Shown one piece after another: positions 1-6,281 of a DNA stretch of 13,713 bases. The stretch is from M3007 sp964392655 (lineage in GTDB: Bacteria; Bacteroidota; Bacteroidia; Chitinophagales; Saprospiraceae), in the NCBI GenBank assembly GCA_964392655.1, contig CAYMQY010000117.1, forward strand, positions 1 to 13,713, in the 5' to 3' direction. The translations under genes and the position numbers were made by a program. The notes beneath the pieces were generated by a model. The model saw only the letters and a list, made by a program, of their open reading frames with translations, was not told the origin of the DNA and searched no databases. Position 1 is the stretch's first letter. The number at the start of each line of letters is the position of its first letter.

Positions 1-805
1 CCAGATGTTCCAGTTGGGCGTCATTGATGAAACCCATTTCCCAGGCTACTTCTTCGATACAACCGATCTTAAGTCCCTGTCGGGCCTCGATGGCCTGCAC
101 AAACTGACCGGCCTGCATCAGCGAATCGTGGGTGCCGGTGTCGAGCCAGGCGTAGCCGCGCCCCATGACACGCACCTGCAGGCGGCTTTGCGCAAGGTAG
201 TAGCGGTTGACGTCTGTGATTTCGTACTCGCCGCGCGGGCTGGGGGCAAGATTACGCGCGACGTCCACCACAGAATTATCGTAGAAATACAACCCGGGAA
301 CGGCAAAGTGGCTTTTGGGTTTTGTCGGTTTTTCCTCAATGCTGAGTGCCCGGTTATTTTGGTCGAATTCGACCACGCCGTAGCGCTCCGGGTCGGCCAC
401 CTGGTAGGCGAAGATGATGCCGCCTTCCGGATTGGCGCAAGCGCGTACCATTTCACCGAGGCCGGCGCCGTAAAAAATGTTGTCGCCAAGGATGAGCGCT
501 GCCGGGTCGGAGCCGATGAAGTCGGCGCCCAGCACGAACGCCTGGGCCAAGCCATTGGGAACATGTTGCTCGACATAGGAAAAATTCATGCCCAGAGCGC
601 TGCCGTCGCCAAAGAGTTGGCGAAACTTGGGCAAGTCATAGGGCGTGGAAATGATGAGCACATCGCGAATTCCGGCCAGCATAAGGGTGCTGAGCGGGTA
701 GTAAATCATCGGTTTATCGTACACGGGCATGAGCTGTTTACTAACTGCGAGTGTCAGTGGGTACAGGCGTGTACCAAGGCCGCCGGCGAGAATGATTCCT
801 TTCAA
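1..805 (-). CDS. rmlA: Glucose-1-phosphate thymidylyltransferase RmlA (3'-truncated by window edge)
   Basis: Makes dTDP-glucose from dTTP and glucose-1-phosphate, the first step of cytoplasmic dTDP-L-rhamnose synthesis for surface polysaccharides. I read 268 codons. The frame opens LKGIILAGGLGTRLYPLT (nucleotide-binding loop, residues 1-18; the initiator is read as Met). It continues with SKQLMPVYDKPMIYYPLST (22-40), LGDNIFYG (106-113, metal-binding Asp), EEKPTKPKS (157-165) and YAWLDTGTHDSL (218-229). Family members are about 285-295 residues, so roughly 20-25 C-terminal residues lie outside the window. The start is TTG at 805-803: there is no in-frame ATG before the stop at 838-836, and the family N-terminus begins exactly here. 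No strong ribosome binding site is visible. It lies downstream of infB on the same strand but beyond an intrinsic terminator, so it is probably transcribed separately. The family call is secure; its specific partner genes are not in view. Confidence 0.95.
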   Translation of the reverse strand, partial: MKGIILAGGLGTRLYPLTLAVSKQLMPVYDKPMIYYPLSTLMLAGIRDVLIISTPYDLPKFRQLFGDGSALGMNFSYVEQHVPNGLAQAFVLGADFIGSDPAALILGDNIFYGAGLGEMVRACANPEGGIIFAYQVADPERYGVVEFDQNNRALSIEEKPTKPKSHFAVPGLYFYDNSVVDVARNLAPSPRGEYEITDVNRYYLAQSRLQVRVMGRGYAWLDTGTHDSLMQAGQFVQAIEARQGLKIGCIEEVAWEMGFINDAQLEHL

Positions 806-820
806 AGTTTTGAATTTTGC

Positions 821-844
821 CCGCCTTCGCCAAGGCTACGGCGG
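821..844. repeat. GC-rich palindromic unit upstream of rmlA
   Basis: An interrupted palindrome with outer arms CCGCC (821-825) and GGCGG (840-844). An alternative inner fold pairs GCCTT (823-827) with AAGGC (832-836) around a 4-nt loop. It sits between the infB terminator and the rmlA start, 15 bp upstream of the TTG codon, so it would be in the rmlA leader or promoter region. It resembles short dispersed palindromic repeats found between bacterial genes, but that comparison is from memory. Only one copy is in the window. Confidence 0.4.
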
Positions 845-860
845 CTGAAAGTTTTGAGTT

Positions 861-895
861 TAACAAAAATGCCTTCGCCGGGGCAAAGGCATTTT
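861..895 (-). terminator. Intrinsic terminator of infB
   Basis: A perfect 10-bp stem, AAAATGCCTT (866-875) with AAGGCATTTT (886-895), encloses a 10-nt loop. Read on the minus strand the hairpin ends in ATTTT followed by TGTT, giving a short U-rich tail. It begins 39 nt beyond the infB stop codon and separates infB from rmlA. Confidence 0.75.
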
Positions 896-934
896 CGGGA
901 ATATGGGTTGGCTAAGCAAGGAAGAGACGGGCTG

Positions 935-3847
935 TTACAGCGTGGCCTTTACTTCCTTGATTACGTAAGACTCGATTACGTCTCCGACTTTGATGTCGTT
1001 GAAGTTGCGCACGGTCATACCGCATTCGAGGCCGGCGCGCACCTCTTTCTGGTCTTCCTTGAAGCGTTTGAGCGAGGTGAGTTCGGCATGCTGACCTTCG
1101 TGCACCGGATAAATCACGATACCGTCGCGGATGATGCGCACATACTGGTTTCGGGTGATTTTTCCTTCCTGTACGACGCAGCCGGCGACGGTGCCCACCT
1201 TGGAAATCTTGAACACCTCGCGCACTTCGGCCTGTCCGGTGATTTCCTCTTCCTTGGTTGGCTCCAGCATGCCTTCCATAGCGGCCTTGACTTCCTCGAT
1301 AGCCTCGTAAATGATGGAGTAGAGTTTGATTTCCACACCTTCTTTTTCGGCCAGTTTTCGAGCAGTGAGGGACGGGCGCACCTGGAAACCGATAATGATG
1401 GCGTCGGAGGCGGAAGCCAGCATGACGTCGCTGTCCACAATTTGGCCAACGGCCTTGTGGATGACGTTGACCTGGATTTTTTCCATGGACAACTTGATGA
1501 GCGAGTCGCTGAGTGCTTCGATGGAACCGTCCACGTCGCCTTTGACGATGAGGTTAAGTTCTTTGAAATTGCCCAGCGCGAGGCGGCGTCCGATTTCTTC
1601 GAGGCTGATACGTTTGCTGGCCCGGGTGGCTTGTTCGCGGATCAGCTGAGCGCGGCGGGTAGCGATTTCGCGGGCTTCGGCTTCGGTAGCGGTTTCCTTG
1701 ATTTTTTCGCCGGCTTGCGGTGCGCCGCCGAGGCCGAGCACCAGTACCGGGGTGGCCGGGCCGGCGTGTTTTATCTTTTTACCGCGCTCGTTGAACATGG
1801 CCTTCACCTTGCCGGCGTGTTCGCCTGCAATGATCGGGTCGCCTTCGTCGAGCGTTCCGTTTTCGACCAGTATCTTGGTCACATAGCCCCGTCCTTTGTC
1901 GAGCGATGCTTCGAGCACGGTACCTGTAGCCCGGCGGGACGGGTTGGCTTTCAGTTCGAGCAGTTCGGCTTCGAGCAGCACTTTTTCGAGGAGTTTGTCC
2001 ACGTTGGTGCCTTTTTTGGCTGAAATGTCCTGACTTTGATATTTACCGCCCCATTCCTCCACGAGGAGGTTCATTTGGGCAAGTTCGTTTTTGATACGTT
2101 CGGGGTCGGCGCCGTCTTTGTCAATCTTGTTAATCGCAAAAACGAGCGGTACCCCGGCTGCCTGAGCGTGGCTAATAGCCTCCCGGGTTTGGGGCATGAT
2201 GCTGTCGTCGGCAGCCACCACAATAATGGCAATATCGGTCACTTTGGCGCCCCGCGCACGCATGGCGGTGAAGGCTTCGTGGCCGGGTGTATCGAGGAAC
2301 GTGATGCGTTTGGCATCGTCGCCTTCGCCCACCATCACCTCGTAGGCGCCGATGTGCTGGGTAATACCGCCGGCTTCGCCTTCGGCCACTTTCGCCTTGC
2401 GGATGTAATCGAGCAGTGAGGTCTTACCGTGGTCTACGTGGCCCATCACTGTGACGATGGGCTGGCGCGGGCGCAGGTCTTTCGGATCATCCACTTCCTC
2501 TTCCTCCACCTCCACCTGTTCTTCGGCACTGATAAATTCGACTTCGTAGCCGAACTCGCTGGCCACCACTTCGATGATTTCAGCATCGAGGCGTTGGTTG
2601 ATGGAGACGAAAATGCCGAGCGACATGCAGGCTTTGATGATGTCGGCGGGTTTGACGTTCATCAGCGAGGCCAGGTCGGACACAGAGACGAACTCGGTGA
2701 CTTGCAGCAGTTTTTCGTTGTCCGACATTTCGGCCATTTCTGCCCGTTCGCGCATGGTGTCGCGTTTGTCGCGGCGCATTTTTTGTCGCTTGCGACTGGC
2801 GCCGGCACCCATGCGGGTCATGGTCTTCCGGATTTGATCTTCGATTTCTTTTTGGGAAACCTCCTTCTGATCGGTACGACCGCGTCCTTTTTTATCACCC
2901 TGGTTGCTGGTCAGCGAAGCCTGGATGGCTGCTGCCGTGATGGGCTGCTGGATTTTTTTGCGTTTGCGTTTGCGGCGTTCGGCATCGCTGCCGGCGGCGC
3001 CGTCGGTTTGTGGCGGCTGCGTGCCGGCGGCGGTTGCCGGGCGCTGGGCGCCGGTGTTGCCTCCGGTGCCTTTGTTGTCGCGGCCGCCCCGGCTTTTATC
3101 GCGGTTGCCGCCTTTATTTCGGTCGCCGCCCGATGAAGGGGCACTACGCTGTTCGAGGTTGACTTTTCCCAGAATTTTGAGTCCGCGCAGTTGCGGGGCA
3201 TCTGCACGGTAGAAGTCGGATTCCGGCGCAGCCGGCTCATCGCCGGCCGATTCGCCCGGAGCGGCTGGAGCCGGTTCCGGCGTCTTGCTTTCCTGTGGCG
3301 GCGGAGGCACTTCAACCGGTTTTTCTTTTTCGACCGGACTTTCTGCCACTACCACGGGTTCCTCCTTAGTGGCGGGCACAGCGGGTTTTTCTGCCGGAGC
3401 CGGCGGTTCCTCTTGCTGTGGTTGCGGTTTTTTGGGCGCATCCAGATCAATTTTTCCAACTACGCGCAACGCGGGGCGCTCGCGTTTGATCAACTCCGGC
3501 TCTTCCTTGACGACAGGTGGCGGCGGCGGCGTTTCCTTAGGCTTGTTTGCCTCGGCATCGCGTGGGGGCAAAAACGAGGGTCGGGCCGGGGGGGGCGGCG
3601 GCGTTGCGGGTGATGGGGGAATGGGGCTTGGTTCTTTTTTCAGGACCGGGCGGGCCAGTTTGTCCGCCTCCTTTTTGATAGCCATGTCGCGCTGGTACTC
3701 CTTCTGGAGCACGTCCAACATCTCGTCTGTAATTTCTGCGGTCGGCTTTTCTTCCACTTCGGAAAAACCTTTGCTGCGCAATGTCTCGACAATGGTGTGC
3801 AGACCGACGTTGAAATCCTTGGCTACCTTAATTAATTTTAATGCCAT
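935..3847 (-). CDS. infB: Translation initiation factor IF-2
   Basis: GTPase that brings fMet-tRNA to the 30S subunit and promotes 70S subunit joining. The 970 residues read in order: N-terminal IF2_N-like helix domain (about 1-50); a low-complexity Pro/Glu/Lys/Gly linker (about 60-290); a second IF2_N-type domain (about 385-438); the G domain with G1 GHVDHGKT (469-476), switch I GGITQHIGAY (493-502), G3 DTPGH (519-523), G4 NKID (573-576) and G5 SAKKG (609-613); domain II (about 640-735); domain III (about 753-860); and domain IV, the fMet-tRNA-binding barrel (about 867-968). The long form is usual in Bacteroidota. The start ATG at 3847 begins the conserved N-terminus and follows an AGGAAA stretch. 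A -7 promoter element lies about 120 nt upstream and a terminator follows the stop. No disruption was seen. Confidence 0.98.
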   Translation of the reverse strand: MALKLIKVAKDFNVGLHTIVETLRSKGFSEVEEKPTAEITDEMLDVLQKEYQRDMAIKKEADKLARPVLKKEPSPIPPSPATPPPPPARPSFLPPRDAEANKPKETPPPPPVVKEEPELIKRERPALRVVGKIDLDAPKKPQPQQEEPPAPAEKPAVPATKEEPVVVAESPVEKEKPVEVPPPPQESKTPEPAPAAPGESAGDEPAAPESDFYRADAPQLRGLKILGKVNLEQRSAPSSGGDRNKGGNRDKSRGGRDNKGTGGNTGAQRPATAAGTQPPQTDGAAGSDAERRKRKRKKIQQPITAAAIQASLTSNQGDKKGRGRTDQKEVSQKEIEDQIRKTMTRMGAGASRKRQKMRRDKRDTMRERAEMAEMSDNEKLLQVTEFVSVSDLASLMNVKPADIIKACMSLGIFVSINQRLDAEIIEVVASEFGYEVEFISAEEQVEVEEEEVDDPKDLRPRQPIVTVMGHVDHGKTSLLDYIRKAKVAEGEAGGITQHIGAYEVMVGEGDDAKRITFLDTPGHEAFTAMRARGAKVTDIAIIVVAADDSIMPQTREAISHAQAAGVPLVFAINKIDKDGADPERIKNELAQMNLLVEEWGGKYQSQDISAKKGTNVDKLLEKVLLEAELLELKANPSRRATGTVLEASLDKGRGYVTKILVENGTLDEGDPIIAGEHAGKVKAMFNERGKKIKHAGPATPVLVLGLGGAPQAGEKIKETATEAEAREIATRRAQLIREQATRASKRISLEEIGRRLALGNFKELNLIVKGDVDGSIEALSDSLIKLSMEKIQVNVIHKAVGQIVDSDVMLASASDAIIIGFQVRPSLTARKLAEKEGVEIKLYSIIYEAIEEVKAAMEGMLEPTKEEEITGQAEVREVFKISKVGTVAGCVVQEGKITRNQYVRIIRDGIVIYPVHEGQHAELTSLKRFKEDQKEVRAGLECGMTVRNFNDIKVGDVIESYVIKEVKATL

Positions 3848-3966
3848 GCAGTGTTTTTTCCTGCTAAATTGAAAAAGTTGGGTTTGATGTTTCTGAATGG
3901 GCTTTGGCCCCTGAATGCGTTACGGTTGGAAGGCTTGAAAATTTAAATTTTGAACAAAAAGCGGCG

Positions 3967-3974
3967 CAAAGGTA
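3967..3974 (-). promoter_or_regulatory. -7 promoter element of infB (TACCTTTG)
   Basis: The minus strand reads TACCTTTG, a full match to the Bacteroidota -7 consensus TAnnTTTG, and is followed by CGCC as in many promoters of the phylum. It lies in the 177-bp eno-infB spacer and implies a leader of about 115 nt. No convincing -33 TTG was found at the usual spacing, so the assignment rests on the -7 box and its position. Confidence 0.6.
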
Positions 3975-4024
3975 CTAAAAATGTTGAAGCGCGTGCATAC
4001 CGGGTAATCGGGCAAAACAGCCTC

Positions 4025-5311
4025 TTAAAGCCCGAAAATGGAGCGTCCCGGGTATTGGGCTGCGTCGCCGAGTTCTTCCTCGATGCGGAGCAACTGGTTG
4101 TACTTGGCTACCCGGTCGGAACGACTGGCGGAGCCGGTCTTGATTTGGCCGGTATTAAGCGCTACGGCGAGGTCGGCAATGGTCGTGTCCTCGGTTTCGC
4201 CGGAACGATGGCTGATGACCGAGGAGTAGGCGTGGCGTGTGGCGAGGTTGACGGCATCAATCGTCTCGGTCAGGGTACCGATCTGGTTGACCTTGATGAG
4301 TATCGAGTTGGCGATTTTTTCATCAATCCCGCGCTGGAGGCGTTCGGTATTGGTCACGAACAGATCGTCACCCACCAGTTGAATCCGGTGGCCAAGGGTT
4401 TCGGTCAGGCTTTTCCAGCCGTCCCAGTCGTCTTCGGCACAGCCGTCTTCGATGGAATGAATGGGGTAGCGGTTGCACCAGTCTTTCCAGAACGCCACCA
4501 TGTCGTTGCGGCTGAGGCGGTCACCGGTGGATTTTTTGAACACGTATTCGCCTTTTTCGACATCGTAAAACTCGGACGCAGCGGCGTCGAGCGCAATGAC
4601 AATATCGTCGAGCGGGCGGTATCCGGCAGCCTGAATGGCGGTCATTACCATCTGGATGGCTTCCTCGTTGTTTTTGATGCCGGGGGCAAAACCGCCCTCG
4701 TCACCCACGTTGGTGGCGTAGCCTTTGCTTTTGAGCACTTTTTTCAGATGGTGGAAAATTTCCACGCCCATGCGCAGACCTTCGCTGAACGACTCGGCAC
4801 CTACGGGCATAATCATGAACTCTTGAAAATCAATGCCGTTATCGGCATGCGCGCCGCCGTTGAGGATGTTCATCATGGGCACCGGCAGCACGTGTGCGTT
4901 CACGCCGCCGAGGTAGCGGTACAGCGGCTGGCCGAATTCTTCGGCAGCGGCTTTGGCTACGGCGAGCGACACGGCAAGGATGGCGTTGGCGCCGATCTTG
5001 CTTTTGTTTCGGGTGCCGTCGCGTTCGATCATGCTGCGGTCAATTTTGATCTGGTCGGAGACTTCGCAGCCCGAGAGTTCTTCCCGCAGGATTTTTTCCA
5101 CATTTTTTACCGCCTCGCGTACGCCCTTGCCGAGGTAGCGGCCTTCTTCGTTGTCGCGAAGTTCGACGGCCTCGTGTATGCCCGTACTGGCGCCCGAGGG
5201 CACGGCGGCGCGGCCCATGAAGCCGGCTTCTGTCCAGATTTCCACTTCTACGGTGGGATTGCCGCGGGAATCAATGATTTCGCGTGCGATAATGTCGCGG
5301 ATGGCGCTCAT
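4025..5311 (-). CDS. eno: Enolase (phosphopyruvate hydratase)
   Basis: Interconverts 2-phosphoglycerate and phosphoenolpyruvate in cytoplasmic glycolysis and gluconeogenesis; Mg-dependent. The protein has 428 residues, the usual family length. Catalytic and metal residues are present: E164 (in DFQEFMIMP), E205 (GDEGGFAP), D242 (LDAAASEF), E288 (SIEDG), D315 (LVGDDLFVTN), K340 (ILIKVNQIGT), H368 (SHRSGETED) and K391 (KTGSASRSDR). The substrate loop ASTGIHEA is at 41-48. The ATG at 5311 begins MSAIRDIIAREIIDSRGNPT, matching the family N-terminus. An upstream in-frame ATG at 5392 would add 27 residues with no family match and would overlap the promoter. The gene is codirectional with infB 177 bp away, and infB has its own promoter element, so they are probably separate transcripts. 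No clear terminator follows. Confidence 0.98.
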   Translation of the reverse strand: MSAIRDIIAREIIDSRGNPTVEVEIWTEAGFMGRAAVPSGASTGIHEAVELRDNEEGRYLGKGVREAVKNVEKILREELSGCEVSDQIKIDRSMIERDGTRNKSKIGANAILAVSLAVAKAAAEEFGQPLYRYLGGVNAHVLPVPMMNILNGGAHADNGIDFQEFMIMPVGAESFSEGLRMGVEIFHHLKKVLKSKGYATNVGDEGGFAPGIKNNEEAIQMVMTAIQAAGYRPLDDIVIALDAAASEFYDVEKGEYVFKKSTGDRLSRNDMVAFWKDWCNRYPIHSIEDGCAEDDWDGWKSLTETLGHRIQLVGDDLFVTNTERLQRGIDEKIANSILIKVNQIGTLTETIDAVNLATRHAYSSVISHRSGETEDTTIADLAVALNTGQIKTGSASRSDRVAKYNQLLRIEEELGDAAQYPGRSIFGL

Positions 5312-5379
5312 GCTACGTTGACTGGTTGATTTGTTGATTAATTGACCGGTTCTAAATGTACTCGGGGCGTTAGGGCGCG

Positions 5380-5387
5380 CAAAAGTA
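5380..5387 (-). promoter_or_regulatory. -7 promoter element of eno (TACTTTTG)
   Basis: The minus strand reads TACTTTTG followed by CGCG, matching the Bacteroidota -7 consensus TAnnTTTG. It lies about 70 nt upstream of the eno ATG. No good -33 TTG was found. The leader between it and the ATG carries short ATCAAC-type repeats (about 5318-5345). Confidence 0.6.
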
Positions 5388-5462
5388 GCCAAAATACCCG
5401 GGGGCAGCTCACCTTTAGAAAAAACTCACAGGAATAATCCTGCATTCTCAATTCTGCCGGGC

Positions 5463-5511
5463 CTTTGCCACACATTTTTCTCCTGTGCACAGGTGCGGCA
5501 TGGCGGCAAAG
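5463..5511. promoter_or_regulatory. Nested concentric palindrome in the eno/hsp20 divergent spacer
   Basis: A perfect 12-bp palindrome, CCTGTGCACAGG (5482-5493), lies inside an outer inverted repeat, CTTTGCC (5463-5469) and GGCAAAG (5505-5511). The two share essentially the same centre, about 5487. It is upstream of the eno -7 element and about 170 bp upstream of hsp20. It could be an operator or form a cruciform; no regulator can be named. Confidence 0.4.
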
Positions 5512-5518
5512 AGAATGA

Positions 5519-5561
5519 TGCCATTTTGACACCTACATTTAATTAAAATGCCAAAATGGCA
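5519..5561. promoter_or_regulatory. Paired 13-bp palindromic sites upstream of hsp20
   Basis: Site 1 is TGCCATTTTGACA (5519-5531) and site 2 is TGCCAAAATGGCA (5549-5561). The reverse complement of site 1 matches site 2 at 12 of 13 positions, and each site is itself nearly palindromic (TGCCA-N3-TGGCA type). They start exactly 30 bp apart, close to three helical turns, and lie 118-160 bp upstream of the hsp20 ATG. This is the arrangement expected of a dimeric regulator binding two sites on one DNA face. Heat-shock control is inference from position. Confidence 0.5.
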
Positions 5562-5678
5562 CTTTGCAATACCCAAACGCTGCCAAAAAATCCCAAAAAC
5601 CACCTTGGTACATGAATTGAAAAACGGGTTACAAACAATTTTTCATTCAATTCTTTAACTTCTCAAATCTGTTAAATT

Positions 5679-6122
5679 ATGGCCAACATAGCAAAAATTC
5701 GCACGTACCCCACAACCAATTTCTTTCCGGGCGGTTTACTGAACGACTTTTTCAACCGCTCAATCGGCGACTTCGTCGGTTCCGATATGCTCGCTACCCA
5801 ACCGGCGGTGAATGTACTGGAGACCAACACCGAGTTCCGGTTGGAAGTAGCCGCACCAGGTTTTGACAAGCAGGATTTTACGGTGAGTGTGGAAAAAGAT
5901 TACCTCACCATCAGTGCCAAACACGAGCAGAAAGAAGAAACCGAAGACGAGCGTTTCACCCGCCGCGAGTTCCGGTTCGAGTCTTTCCAGCGTGCATTTA
6001 AATTACCCCAAACCGTGAACCAGGAGCACGTCAAAGCCGTTTACGAGAACGGCATTTTGAAAGTGACGTTGCCGAAAAAGGAAGAAGCCAAAGCCGTAAG
6101 CAAAGTCATCGCGATCGGCTAA
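5679..6122 (+). CDS. hsp20: Small heat-shock protein, Hsp20/alpha-crystallin family
   Basis: ATP-independent holdase that binds unfolding proteins in oligomeric assemblies in the cytoplasm. The 147-residue protein has a short hydrophobic N-terminal arm (1-40, rich in Phe). The alpha-crystallin domain follows (about 42-135), with AAPGFDKQDF (58-67), FQRAFKLP (103-110, conserved Arg105) and NGILKVTLPKK (124-134, the G-x-L motif as GIL). The C-terminal I-x-I anchor is IAI (144-146). The start ATG follows TTAAATT; no Shine-Dalgarno is seen, as is usual in Bacteroidota. It is divergent from eno and alone on its strand, with a terminator downstream and paired palindromes upstream that may regulate it. 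No TAnnTTTG box could be assigned, so its promoter may use a different sigma factor or a poor match. Confidence 0.96.
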   Translation: MANIAKIRTYPTTNFFPGGLLNDFFNRSIGDFVGSDMLATQPAVNVLETNTEFRLEVAAPGFDKQDFTVSVEKDYLTISAKHEQKEETEDERFTRREFRFESFQRAFKLPQTVNQEHVKAVYENGILKVTLPKKEEAKAVSKVIAIG

Positions 6123-6196
6123 ACGCTGAAAAAACAAACCAGGAAAGTAGAGTTGTTTTCATAAGGTTAGTTAATAGGGTTTTAGGTGTTTTCATG

Positions 6197-6232
6197 GAGC
6201 CGGGGCAGCAATGTCCTGGCTCTTTTTCTTTT
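6197..6232 (+). terminator. Intrinsic terminator of hsp20
   Basis: GAGCCGGG (6197-6204) pairs with CCTGGCTC (6215-6222) as an 8-bp stem with one G-U pair and a 10-nt loop. It is followed directly by TTTTTCTTTT (6223-6232). It is 75 nt past the hsp20 stop and ends before the next gene's putative promoter. Confidence 0.75.
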
Positions 6233-6246
6233 CGCGCCGGAAGCCC

Positions 6247-6254
6247 TACTTTTA
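6247..6254 (+). promoter_or_regulatory. Possible -7 promoter element of the 6282-8166 gene pair
   Basis: TACTTTTA matches TAnnTTTG at all but the last base. It follows the hsp20 terminator and lies 28 bp upstream of the ATG at 6282, implying a very short leader. No -33 TTG is clear. Confidence 0.35.
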
Positions 6255-6281
6255 CGCACCGAAACCGACACACCTCCTCAA

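Noticed and set aside
5..2023. 672-codon open frame on the plus strand antisense to rmlA and infB
   Set aside because: It is a shadow of GC-rich codon usage: it spans two real genes and their intergenic region, and its translation is His/Phe/Val-rich without a recognisable domain.
3950..5329. 459-codon plus-strand open frame antisense to eno
   Set aside because: It lies almost wholly opposite the well-conserved enolase and shows no protein family pattern.
5312..5392. Upstream start for eno adding 27 residues
   Set aside because: The extension has no family match and runs through the TACTTTTG -7 element; MSAIRDIIARE is the normal enolase start.
5338..5532. 64-codon minus-strand frame in the eno/hsp20 spacer
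   Set aside because: It overlaps the eno promoter and the palindromes, has an atypical composition and resembles no family.
5557..5568. Sigma-54 type promoter (TGGCAC followed by TTGCA) upstream of hsp20
   Set aside because: The two elements are separated by 1 nt instead of about 5, so the spacing is wrong for sigma-54.
6186..6281. Upstream start for the membrane protein adding 32 residues
   Set aside because: The stretch contains the hsp20 terminator and its T-run; the ATG at 6282 follows it.
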